Assembly: GCA_964447205.1 (NCBI GenBank)
Contig: CAYUSB010000024.1
Location: forward strand, 1-64,000
Direction of reading: 5' to 3'
From: JAEUKH01 sp964447205
GTDB taxonomy: Bacteria > Myxococcota_A > Polyangia > Polyangiales > Ga0077539
Length of the DNA stretch: 64,000 nt
The position numbers were made by a program, and so were the translations under genes. Every line of letters starts with the position of its first letter. Position 1 is the first letter of the stretch. The notes beneath the pieces are model-generated. The model did not search any database. It had not been told where the DNA came from and worked only from the letters and a program-made list of their open reading frames with translations. This document shows, piece by piece, positions 1 to 6,718 of the stretch.

Positions 1-58
1 GCCGCGTGTCGCAGCCGCAGCGTGAATACCAGAGGATTTATGAGGTGATTTCGTAGAA

Positions 59-256
59 CACACCCCCCGGCCCTTGCACGAGAACGGAACCAGCCGGTCG
101 AAGCCGCAGGCCACGCACCGCGCTCGTCCGAAGCCGCAGGCCAGCACACCGCAGCGCAGAAAGGCCCGCAGCTCCGCCTCCACGTACGGCGGCAGCGCCA
201 CGTCCGCCGCGCGGGCCGCCGCGAGGAAGGGCGCCACGGGAACGTACTCCGAACTC
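59..256 (-). pseudogene. Transposase N-terminal zinc-binding fragment (IS91-like)
   Basis: Read on the minus strand, this stretch encodes YVEAELRAFLRCGVLACGF, then a Cys-x-x-Cys pair and VPFSCKGRGVC. That is the N-terminal zinc-ribbon pattern of transposases related to IS91 (the family with a Transposase_zn_bind domain before a Y2-type catalytic domain). After GRGVC the reading frame runs into unrelated sequence and there is no catalytic domain, so this is a truncated remnant. A roughly 90% identical copy lies near 37.05 kb. It abuts the 3' end of the sigma-54 regulator. The family assignment rests on motif recall only. Confidence 0.6.
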
Positions 257-263
257 CAGGCGG

Positions 264-1592
264 TCACCCCCCGTCGATCCCGAGGGCCCGCATCCGGCGC
301 CACAGGGTCACCCGGCTCATCCCAAGCACCTGGGCCGCCCGGCTGCGGTTGCCCCCGGCCCGCTCCAGGGCCCGACGAATCCGCTGGACCTCGGGCGACC
401 CCTCCACCACGGGCGGGGCGTTGATCGGGGCCGTCAGGCCCTCCTCGGCCATCTCCGGGTCGACCACCTCGGGCGACAGGTCGGCCTCGATGAGGACAGG
501 CCCCTCGCCGATCACGAAGGCGTACTCCAGGGCGTTGCGGAGCTCGCGTACGTTGCCGGGCCACGGGTACCTCCGCAGGGCCTCCATGGCCCCCGGGGCC
601 ACCCGGGTGACGTGGCGCTCGCCGACGGCGTTGAGGACGTCGACGAAGTGCTGCACGAGCAGGGGGATGTCGCCCGGTCGGGCCCGCAGGGGCGGCAGGA
701 AGATCGGGACCACCCGCAGCCGATACATCAGGTCGGCGCGAAACCGCCCGGCCTCCACCGCGGCCCGCAGCGACTGGTGGGTGGCCGCCACGATGCGGAC
801 ATCGACCGGGACGGGGTTGCTGCTGCCCACGGGGATCACCGTGTGGGTCTCCAAGACCCGCAGGAGCTTGGCCTGGAGCTCGATGGGCATCTCGGCGATC
901 TCGTCGAGGAAGAGGGTCCCGCGGTCGGCGGCCCGGAAGTAGCCCGTGTGATCGCGGACGGCCCCGGTGAACGAGCCCTTCACATGGCCGAAGAGCTCGC
1001 TCTCCAGGAGGCTGGCCGGCAGGGCCGCGCAGTTGATGGCCTTGAAGGGCCGCGAAGCCCGCGGAGAGGCGTCGTGGAGGGCCCGGGCCACGAGCTCCTT
1101 GCCGCTGCCCGACTCGCCCCGCACGAGGACCGGGACGTCCCTGCGGGCGGCGCGCGCCAGGAGGTGAAACACCCGTTTCATCCCGGGGTCGCGGGTGAGC
1201 ATCCCGTAGCGGGTGACGGGGCGCTCGGCCTCGTCGTCGGACTCCACGTCGAGCAGGAGGACCCACCCGTCGGGCCCCTTGGGGCCTGGGAGGGGAGCGG
1301 CCCGGACACGCAGGGCCCGGGTGGCCCCCCCGGCTCCGGGGATGGGGCGCAGGACCGTTCCGGTGACGGAGCGACCGGCGGAGAGGGCTTCGGCGATGGG
1401 GCGGTCGACCTGCTCGCCGCACAGGGCCTGCGGGGCGGGGGTGCCGGGGGGGAGGGCCTCGCCGAGGAGGGCCACCGCGCCCGGAGAGGCCCACACGATG
1501 CGCAGGGCCGGGTCGAGGAGCAGGACCGGTCCCCCGAGGGACTCCGCCGCGCGGGACGAGAGGACATCCGAGTCTGTGGGAGGGCGGGACAT
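264..1592 (-). CDS. PAS-type sigma-54-dependent transcriptional regulator
   Basis: Enhancer-binding protein of 442 aa that would open sigma-54 promoters by ATP hydrolysis. Residues about 15-118 form a PAS-like sensory region, with one cysteine (Cys58) in ALCGEQ. The AAA+ domain has Walker A GESGSGKE (159-166), a GSFTGA sigma-54 contact loop (206-211, Ser in place of the usual Ala) and Walker B TLFLDEIAEM (near 226). A Fis-type helix-turn-helix (GNRSRAAQVLGMSRVTLWRR) ends the protein. There is no receiver domain, so a small-molecule or redox signal is more likely than phosphorylation. It lies beside the TauE and YeeE/YedE genes, whose shared intergenic region carries two -24/-12 promoters. It probably controls sulfur compound transport; the ligand is unknown. 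Confidence 0.93.
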   Translation of the reverse strand: MSRPPTDSDVLSSRAAESLGGPVLLLDPALRIVWASPGAVALLGEALPPGTPAPQALCGEQVDRPIAEALSAGRSVTGTVLRPIPGAGGATRALRVRAAPLPGPKGPDGWVLLLDVESDDEAERPVTRYGMLTRDPGMKRVFHLLARAARRDVPVLVRGESGSGKELVARALHDASPRASRPFKAINCAALPASLLESELFGHVKGSFTGAVRDHTGYFRAADRGTLFLDEIAEMPIELQAKLLRVLETHTVIPVGSSNPVPVDVRIVAATHQSLRAAVEAGRFRADLMYRLRVVPIFLPPLRARPGDIPLLVQHFVDVLNAVGERHVTRVAPGAMEALRRYPWPGNVRELRNALEYAFVIGEGPVLIEADLSPEVVDPEMAEEGLTAPINAPPVVEGSPEVQRIRRALERAGGNRSRAAQVLGMSRVTLWRRMRALGIDGG

Positions 1593-1629
1593 GACGGGCG
1601 GGGAGTATACGGAAACACCTGTTGCGGGC

Positions 1630-1642
1630 GGGCTGAAACGTA
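1630..1642. promoter_or_regulatory. Candidate regulator half-site upstream of the sigma-54 regulator gene
   Basis: The sequence GGGCTGAAACGTA lies about 40 bp upstream of the regulator start. Its core GGGCTGAAACGT is the exact reverse complement of ACGTTTCAGCCC at 2683-2694, in the divergent tauE/yeeE control region. A shared 12-mer at both ends of the locus suggests a binding site for the encoded regulator, here possibly for autoregulation. Confidence 0.45.
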
Positions 1643-1649
1643 GGGAGCC

Positions 1650-2537
1650 TCAGGCCGTGGCCGGGCGGCGCTCCCGCCGCAACCAGGCCACCAGGGCTCC
1701 GGCCAGGGGCGGGACGCTCATGGCCGCGAGGAGGTAGGGCCAGTGGGTCCCCACGGTCACCGGGACCCCGAACATCTTGGGCACCTCCTGCCCGAGGATG
1801 AACACCGCCATCACCACCACGAACCACCCGAACCCGCGCCGCAGGACATCGGCCGGGATCAGCCCCGCGAGGCGGGCCCCTCCGACGCTCCCGAGGACCG
1901 CCACGGCGGACACGAGGAGGGCGAGGTTCCATTGGATGGGGGTCGAGGCGAGGTAGCCGGCGAATCCTGCCGACGACTTCATCGCGATGACCAGGAGCGA
2001 GGTCCCGACGGCCACGGGCATCGGCAGGCGCCCCAGGAGCACGAGGGCGGGCACGACCAGAAAACCTCCTCCCGCGCCCACCAGCCCCGTGACGGCTCCC
2101 ACCACCAGACCCTCCAGGACGATCTTCACCACCGGCAACGGGGCCCTGTCCGGCCCCGCGGCGTCGGCCCCTTCGGGCGCAGGCTTGCGACCGCGCATCA
2201 TGGCCGCGGCCGTCACCAGCATCATGATCCCGAAGGCCAGGAGCAGCACCGCAGGCGGGATGTACGAGGCCAGGCGCCCCGCCCCGTAGGCTCCCACCAT
2301 GCTCGTCAGGCCAAACAAGGCCCCTGTGCGCCACTGGACCCGCCCCGCCCGGGCGTGGGGGATCAGGGCCGCCGCGCTCGTCGCCGCCACCACCAGCAGG
2401 GAGGTCGCGATGGCCTCCCGGGTCGGCAGCTTGAACACGTACAACAAGATCGGAACCGTCAAGATCGACCCCCCTCCCCCGAGGAGCCCGAGCGAGATCC
2501 CAATCAACGCCGCCATCGCTACGCCCAGCACGTACAT
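1650..2537 (-). CDS. TauE/SafE family sulfite exporter-like permease
   Basis: Integral membrane protein of 295 aa with about eight hydrophobic segments. The first carries the family hallmark GISLGLLGGGGSILTVP, and the second half repeats it as GLVGAGGGFLVVPALVLL. Family members export or import sulfite, sulfoacetate and related organosulfur anions; the substrate here is not known. The ATG at 2537 is chosen over upstream starts (2684, 2591) for three reasons: it places the first TM segment at the N-terminus, it has an AGAAGGGA ribosome site upstream, and it lies about 27 nt downstream of the expected start of the minus-strand sigma-54 promoter. It is divergent from the YeeE/YedE pair. Confidence 0.9.
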   Translation of the reverse strand: MYVLGVAMAALIGISLGLLGGGGSILTVPILLYVFKLPTREAIATSLLVVAATSAAALIPHARAGRVQWRTGALFGLTSMVGAYGAGRLASYIPPAVLLLAFGIMMLVTAAAMMRGRKPAPEGADAAGPDRAPLPVVKIVLEGLVVGAVTGLVGAGGGFLVVPALVLLGRLPMPVAVGTSLLVIAMKSSAGFAGYLASTPIQWNLALLVSAVAVLGSVGGARLAGLIPADVLRRGFGWFVVVMAVFILGQEVPKMFGVPVTVGTHWPYLLAAMSVPPLAGALVAWLRRERRPATA

Positions 2538-2575
2538 CGCCCACCGGTCCCTTCTGCTTCGCACGAAGGCCCATA

Positions 2576-2590
2576 GCGACCCGCGTGCCA
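2576..2590 (-). promoter_or_regulatory. Sigma-54 (-24/-12) promoter for the TauE-like gene
   Basis: On the minus strand the sequence is TGGCACGCGGGTCGC, with the diagnostic GG and GC exactly 10 nt apart. It matches the sigma-54 consensus TGGCACG-N4-TTGC except for TCGC in the -12 element. Transcription would start near 2564, giving a short leader before the ATG at 2537. Confidence 0.6.
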
Positions 2591-2655
2591 TCGTAACCAC
2601 CCCCGCGATGCCGACACGTTTCGCGCCGAGCCCCCGCATCCCTCCCGTGAGGCCA

Positions 2656-2691
2656 GAAACGTACCGCAACACGGTTGGTAACACGTTTCAG
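2656..2691. promoter_or_regulatory. Putative upstream activating sequence shared by two sigma-54 promoters
   Basis: GAAACGT at 2656-2662 and ACGTTTC at 2683-2689 form an inverted repeat with a 20-nt spacer. The wider half-sites are CAGAAACGT and ACGTTTCAG. The repeat lies about 55-65 bp from each of two divergent -24/-12 promoters, the usual range for an enhancer-binding protein. The same half-site recurs at 1633-1641. The neighbouring sigma-54 regulator is the obvious candidate ligand, but this is inferred from position. Confidence 0.55.
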
Positions 2692-2745
2692 CCCCTCCGC
2701 GCCCGGCGACCCCTGGGCCACGACGGCGCACGGGGGGTTTGCCGA

Positions 2746-2760
2746 TGGCACGACCGTTGC
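2746..2760 (+). promoter_or_regulatory. Sigma-54 (-24/-12) promoter for the YeeE/YedE pair
   Basis: TGGCACGACCGTTGC is a perfect match to the sigma-54 core TGGCACG-N4-TTGC, with GG-N10-GC spacing. The expected start is near 2772, about 50 nt before the ATG at 2823, which is preceded by an AGGAG ribosome site. Confidence 0.8.
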
Positions 2761-2822
2761 GCGGCCCACCTCGGACGGGTCGCAGTTGCGTGGCGGCCCT
2801 TGATGGAGCAGGAGCGAACGCG

Positions 2823-3242
2823 ATGGACATTCCGAGCGAGTGGATTCGGGCCCTGGCCGGGGGCGCGTTGATTGGGGTGAGTGCGACGCTCATGCTGGCC
2901 TTCAACGGCCGGGTGGCGGGGATCTCTGGAATCGCGGGGGGCCTGGTCGTGCCCACGGCGGGCGACGTTCGGTGGAGGGCCCTGTTTGTGGGCGGGCTCC
3001 TGGTGGGCGGCCTGGCGGCCCTCCTGACGATGCCCGGGGCCTTCGGGGCAGGGCCTGCGGGCCTGGGCACCACGGTGATCGCGGGCCTCCTCGTGGGGGT
3101 AGGCACCCGGGTGGGCAACGGCTGCACGAGCGGGCACGGGATCTGCGGGATCTCGCGCCTCGCCCCGCGTAGCCTCGCGGCCACGGTGACCTTCATCGCC
3201 GCGGGCATGGTCACGGTGCTGGCGACGGGAGGTGGACGATGA
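2823..3242 (+). CDS. YeeE/YedE family sulfur transporter, N-terminal half subunit
   Basis: Membrane protein of 139 aa with four hydrophobic segments. It carries GNGCTSGHGICGISRLAPRS, the cysteine-containing pore motif of YeeE/YedE thiosulfate and sulfur transporters, in which paired cysteines contact the substrate. In the YeeE/TsuA family both halves are fused in one chain of about 350 aa; here the halves are separate genes. The ATG at 2823 is chosen because AGGAG precedes it and the hydrophobic N-terminus then begins MDIPSEWIRALAGG. It overlaps the next gene by ATGA, so the two are translationally coupled. Confidence 0.92.
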   Translation: MDIPSEWIRALAGGALIGVSATLMLAFNGRVAGISGIAGGLVVPTAGDVRWRALFVGGLLVGGLAALLTMPGAFGAGPAGLGTTVIAGLLVGVGTRVGNGCTSGHGICGISRLAPRSLAATVTFIAAGMVTVLATGGGR

Positions 3243-3718
3243 GCGCAGAGACGCAACGGAAGCGTGCCCAGGATGTTGTGGCGGCCCTGGCGGGGGTTCT
3301 GTTTGGGGTGGGCCTGGCCCTGGCGGGCATGACCCAGCCTGCGCGGGTGATCGGGTTTCTGGACATCACCCGCCGATGGGACCCCACCCTGATCTTTGTG
3401 ATGGTCGGGGGCATCGCCGTGCACACCCTCGGGTACCGGCTCGCCACCCGGCGCGCCTCGCCCATTCTGGCCGCGCGGTTTCTGCTGCCCACCCGGCGCG
3501 ACCTCGACGCCCGCCTCCTGGTGGGGGCGGCCCTGTTCGGGGTCGGCTGGGGCCTCGGCGGGTTTTGCCCGGGCCCTGGGATCACCTCCCTCGTGACGGG
3601 CAACCCCTCGGTGATCGCCTTCGTGGTGGCGATGCTCGTGGGCCTCGCGGCCGCGGGCCGGGCCGAGGCTGTCGTGGTTCAGACCCTGGCCGCACGAGCG
3701 CCCCGCGGAGCCCCCTGA
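3239..3718 (+). CDS. YeeE/YedE family sulfur transporter, C-terminal half subunit (DUF6691-like)
   Basis: Partner of the preceding gene, 159 aa with about four membrane segments. It contains GVGWGLGGFCPGPGI, the second conserved cysteine motif of the family, and an N-terminal GVGLALAGMTQPARVIGFLD segment typical of the stand-alone C-terminal half. The two chains probably assemble into one channel for thiosulfate or another sulfur species. Split pairs like this often sit beside rhodanese or persulfide dioxygenase genes; none is present here, but a TauE/SafE permease and a sigma-54 regulator are. Confidence 0.92.
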   Translation: MSAETQRKRAQDVVAALAGVLFGVGLALAGMTQPARVIGFLDITRRWDPTLIFVMVGGIAVHTLGYRLATRRASPILAARFLLPTRRDLDARLLVGAALFGVGWGLGGFCPGPGITSLVTGNPSVIAFVVAMLVGLAAAGRAEAVVVQTLAARAPRGAP

Positions 3719-3798
3719 GGCCCATCTCGACCGCGGTCCATCTTGCCGCGGCGTTGACCCCGTCGGCCGGGATGGGTCAGGCTAGGTCCGAGATCGTC

Positions 3799-4653
3799 GT
3801 GTCCCCTGGTTTCCTTCGAGCGGGTCTTGTGTGCAGCGTGACCCTCGGGGGATGCGCCCTCGGGGCCGTGCCCCAGATCCCCGAGCTCGGCAGCTACGAC
3901 GTTCGGCCAGGGCCCGACCCCGGCCTCGACGGCGACCTCGATGCAGGGCCCCGCGACGACGTCGCCGAAGACGCCGAAGACGCCGAAGACGCCGAAGACG
4001 CCGAAGACCTGGGCCTGCCGCCCCTCGACCTCCCCCTCCCCCTCGACCGCGGAACGCCCCCCCTGGACACCGGCCGCGACGTCCCCCCGCCCCCCACCGA
4101 TCGCGGCTGCGTGGCCGACCCCGCCCGGGCCTGCACCCCGGGACAGGCCCGCACCTGCGGGTCCTGCGGGTCGCAGGTGTGCACCGAGGCCTGCGTGTGG
4201 ACGGAGTGTTCGGGCCAGGGAGAGTGCGCGGCGGGACAGACCCGTTCGTGCGGGGGATGCGGGACCCAACGGTGTTCGACCACCTGCCAGTGGGAGGCCT
4301 GCCCCACCCAGGGGGACTGCACCCCGGGGCAGACCCGGGCCTGCGGCAACTGCGGCCGCCAGACCTGCACCACGGGCTGCCAGTGGGGCACCTGCACGGG
4401 CCAGGGCGTGTGCGCCCCGGGGCAGACCCAGGCCGGGAGCTGCGACCGCTGCTCGCAACAGACCTGCACGAGCGCCTGCGCCTGGGGATCGTGCGCCCTG
4501 CGCTCTGGCAACGCCTGCGAGTACCGGAGCGGGACCCACAACCGGGCCTGCAGCCAGTGCCGCTGCGGCCGCCAGTGGTGCCTCGATTCCTGCCGGTGGA
4601 GCACCTCCTGCACGTCGTGTTGCACGACCTGCAGCGGCTGCCTGTCCCCATGA
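3799..4653 (+). CDS. Cys-rich repeat lipoprotein
   Basis: Predicted secreted lipoprotein of about 284 aa. The GTG start at 3799 gives MSPGFLRAGLVCSVTLGGC, a signal peptide ending in a lipobox (LGGC); an ATG at 3772 is possible. An acidic linker of five Ala-Glu-Asp triplets and a Pro/Asp-rich spacer follow. The C-terminal half holds about four imperfect repeats of roughly 34 residues built on C-x-PGQTR-x-CGxCGxQxC-x3-C-x-WxxC, with more than 35 cysteines in all. Similar modules are common in myxobacterial surface lipoproteins of unknown function. No catalytic motif is seen. Confidence 0.85.
   Translation: MSPGFLRAGLVCSVTLGGCALGAVPQIPELGSYDVRPGPDPGLDGDLDAGPRDDVAEDAEDAEDAEDAEDLGLPPLDLPLPLDRGTPPLDTGRDVPPPPTDRGCVADPARACTPGQARTCGSCGSQVCTEACVWTECSGQGECAAGQTRSCGGCGTQRCSTTCQWEACPTQGDCTPGQTRACGNCGRQTCTTGCQWGTCTGQGVCAPGQTQAGSCDRCSQQTCTSACAWGSCALRSGNACEYRSGTHNRACSQCRCGRQWCLDSCRWSTSCTSCCTTCSGCLSP
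3964..4008 (+). repeat. 9-bp tandem repeat, five copies (GCCGAAGAC)
   Basis: Five perfect tandem copies of GCCGAAGAC encode (Ala-Glu-Asp)5 in the linker of the Cys-rich lipoprotein. Perfect identity at the DNA level suggests recent slippage and likely length variation between strains. Confidence 0.95.
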
Positions 4654-4741
4654 CGGGTCGTGGCTAAAAACTATCGGGCCGGGTGCTCCCGATGGCACAC
4701 CAGCGGCAGGCTCTTCCCCCCCGAAGCGAGGCGACGACGCG

Positions 4742-4987
4742 ATGGCCTTGGAGAGAATCGTGGTGATGTACGACCCCCCCGGCGACGACCGCCGGGCGAC
4801 CGACCTCGAGGACGACGTCCGGCGCGACCTCGGCGACCGGTTTCCGCGGGTCGACGTAGAGTTTGAGCGGGCCTCGGGGCGCTGGCTCAAGGTCGACCTG
4901 AAGTGGCTCGAGGACCTCGGCGAGGAGTTTCGGCTCCGGGCCGAGGTCGAGACCATCGTGCGGCGGGCGGGGTACTACGGGGCCTGA
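4742..4987 (+). CDS. Small conserved-looking hypothetical protein
   Basis: Acidic/basic protein of 81 aa starting MALERIVVMYDPPGDDRRA and ending GYYGA, with no signal peptide or membrane segment. Codon use matches the host, with strong G/C third positions. The pattern of beta strands and helices (VVMYD near the start, VDVEFE in the middle, helical end) suggests a compact fold. I do not recognise a family. It follows the Cys-rich lipoprotein by 88 nt. Confidence 0.7.
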   Translation: MALERIVVMYDPPGDDRRATDLEDDVRRDLGDRFPRVDVEFERASGRWLKVDLKWLEDLGEEFRLRAEVETIVRRAGYYGA

Positions 4988-5043
4988 GGACGCCGCACTG
5001 CCCCCTGCGGCTTCGCAGCCCTACGTTGAGGGCCGCCTCCCCG

Positions 5044-5607
5044 ATGCCCCCGCCCCCTCGCTACGCCCTGCGGCTCGCCGCCCTCCTCCTGCCGCTCCAC
5101 GCGGGCGCCCAACACACGCCGCGGCAACGTTTCCCCTACCCCACGCCGCTCTGGGCGGCCGCCCAGCTCGTCCCGAACCCCGAGCTCGTCGTCGCGGGCG
5201 GCGAGGCCTGCTTCGGCCTCCGCTGGCAGGTCACCCCGCTCCTCCTCGCGTGGGGACTCCGCCGCGGGATCCACCCCTGGCGCGTCCTCGTGGCCGACCC
5301 CATCGCGCGCTACGGAGGCTCCGTCGAGCTCTTCGTCTCGCCCGAATACCTCGCCCTGCCCGGAGCCTTCGAACGCCGTTGGGCCCTGCGCAGCGGGCTC
5401 CGCGCCACCGTCCCCGTGCTCGGGGCCGGCGAGGAGCTCGCGGTGTTCGTCGGGGCGTCCCACCTGCTCTTCCGGCAGGAGCACAGCGCGGGCTTCGAAG
5501 TCGGGGCCAGCACCCTCTTCGGGCTCCTCGGGGTCCAGCTCACCTGGCACCCGTATTTCCTGGGCGCCGAGGCGTGGATCGTCACCCTGCGCGTGAGGTA
5601 CCTGTGA
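5044..5607 (+). CDS. Hypothetical exported protein
   Basis: Protein of 187 aa with an N-terminal signal peptide (MPPPPRYALRLAALLLPLHAGAQ, cleavage likely after AGA). The mature part has alternating hydrophobic strands, such as GSVELFVSPEYL, LRATVPVLG and LAVFVGASHLLF, and ends in an aromatic residue pattern (LRVRYL). A small outer-membrane or periplasmic beta-rich protein is plausible but not shown. Its stop codon abuts a large extragenic palindrome. Confidence 0.75.
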   Translation: MPPPPRYALRLAALLLPLHAGAQHTPRQRFPYPTPLWAAAQLVPNPELVVAGGEACFGLRWQVTPLLLAWGLRRGIHPWRVLVADPIARYGGSVELFVSPEYLALPGAFERRWALRSGLRATVPVLGAGEELAVFVGASHLLFRQEHSAGFEVGASTLFGLLGVQLTWHPYFLGAEAWIVTLRVRYL

Positions 5608-5751
5608 TCCCGATCCGCCCTACGCCCGTTCGTAAATCATCCGTCGGCTTTCGTCCTCGCTCCCTCCCGCGACGTACCGGAGTACGTCTTGGTCGGTCGC
5701 TGCGGGCGCGCTCGACGGCTGATTCACGCTCGGACGCAGGGCGAATCGGGA
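5608..5751. repeat. Large symmetric extragenic palindrome (144 bp)
   Basis: This interval exactly fills the gap between the stop codon of the upstream gene and the A of the next ATG. The left end TCCCGATCCGCCCTACG is the near reverse complement of the right end CGCAGGGCGAATCGGGA. An inner pair ATCATCCGTCG / CGACGGCTGAT is displaced by the same distance on both sides. The centre is a stem GACGTAC / GTACGTC at 5671-5688, and outer and inner symmetry share one midpoint (5679.5). It would fold as one long hairpin. A related element lies at 60329-60491. Confidence 0.8.
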
Positions 5752-6704
5752 TGAGGCCCGGGGCCCTGGCCCTCGCCATCGCCCTGTCTCTCTCCCTTGG
5801 CGGTTGTACGCGCTTCGCCGGGCTCCTCGGCATCGCCGCCCGCAACGTCGCCGCGGCGCTGTCGCCCGCGCGCCGCGTCCCGCACCGGATCACCCAGCCC
5901 CTGCGCAACGACGCCCGCCTCGCAGCCCTGTGGGTGGGCCACGCCACCGTGCTCCTCCAGATGGACGACCGGGTGATCCTCACCGACCCGATCTTCACCG
6001 CGTCGTCGGGGCAGATCTCCTGGCGTGTGGTGGAGCCGGGGATCGACGTGGCCCACGTCCCGCGCCTCGACGTCGTCCTCCTGTCCCACCTGCACTTCGA
6101 CCATCTCTCGCCCGCCTCGCTCGCGATGCTGGAGGGCCGCATCGGCCACCTCCTCGCGCCCGCCGGGGGCCTCGCGTACGTGCCCGACCTCGCCTTTCCT
6201 GCCAGCGACCTCGGGCCCTGGGAGCACTGGGACGCCCGCGGGCTGCGCGTCACCGCCGTCCCCGTCGCCCACAGCGGCTGGCGCTACGGGGCCGACACGT
6301 GGATGCAGGACTGCTACACGGGCTACGTCGTCGAGTACCGCGGGCTCACGGTGTACTTCGGCGGCGACACCGCCTACCACCGCGAGCACTTCGTCGAGAC
6401 CGCCCGGCGTTTCCCGCACATCGACCTCGCGATCCTGCCCATCGCCCCGATCGAGCCGAGGCGCTTCATCGGCCGCAACCACCTCGACCCGCACGAGGCC
6501 CTCCAGGCCTTCGACGACCTCGGGGCGACGTGGATGCTGCCGATCCACTTTGACACCTTCGTCAACTCCGAGGACAGGGTCGGCGAGGCCCCAGCGATCC
6601 TGCGGCGGGCGATGCGCGCGCGTGCGGTGCGCCCCGAGCGGGTGGTGCTGTTGGAGATCGGCGAACAGCGGGTGTTGATCCCGCGGGCAGGTCCGATCCG
6701 GTAG
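5751..6704 (+). CDS. MBL-fold metal-dependent hydrolase, lipoprotein (UlaG/NAPE-PLD-like)
   Basis: Protein of 317 aa with a lipoprotein signal peptide (MRPGALALAIALSLSLGGC). The mature part is a metallo-beta-lactamase fold: WVGHATVLLQ at the start of the fold, zinc motif SHLHFDHLS (HxHxDH), later VPVAHSGWR, YFGGDTAYH and LPIHFDTF. This order matches the UlaG / N-acylphosphatidylethanolamine phospholipase D-like group that acts on lactone or phosphodiester bonds, anchored here to a membrane. The substrate is unknown. It is followed at 14 nt by the GH31 glycosidase and is probably co-transcribed with it. Confidence 0.9.
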   Translation: MRPGALALAIALSLSLGGCTRFAGLLGIAARNVAAALSPARRVPHRITQPLRNDARLAALWVGHATVLLQMDDRVILTDPIFTASSGQISWRVVEPGIDVAHVPRLDVVLLSHLHFDHLSPASLAMLEGRIGHLLAPAGGLAYVPDLAFPASDLGPWEHWDARGLRVTAVPVAHSGWRYGADTWMQDCYTGYVVEYRGLTVYFGGDTAYHREHFVETARRFPHIDLAILPIAPIEPRRFIGRNHLDPHEALQAFDDLGATWMLPIHFDTFVNSEDRVGEAPAILRRAMRARAVRPERVVLLEIGEQRVLIPRAGPIR

Positions 6705-6718
6705 GCTCTCGCCCCGAC

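Noticed and set aside
3964..4008. CRISPR-like repeats
   Set aside because: The units are contiguous 9-mers in coding sequence with no spacers.
4693..4709. TGGCACACCAGCGGC before the 81-aa gene as a sigma-54 promoter
   Set aside because: Spacing is right, but the -12 element CGGC matches poorly and no regulator or enhancer site is nearby.
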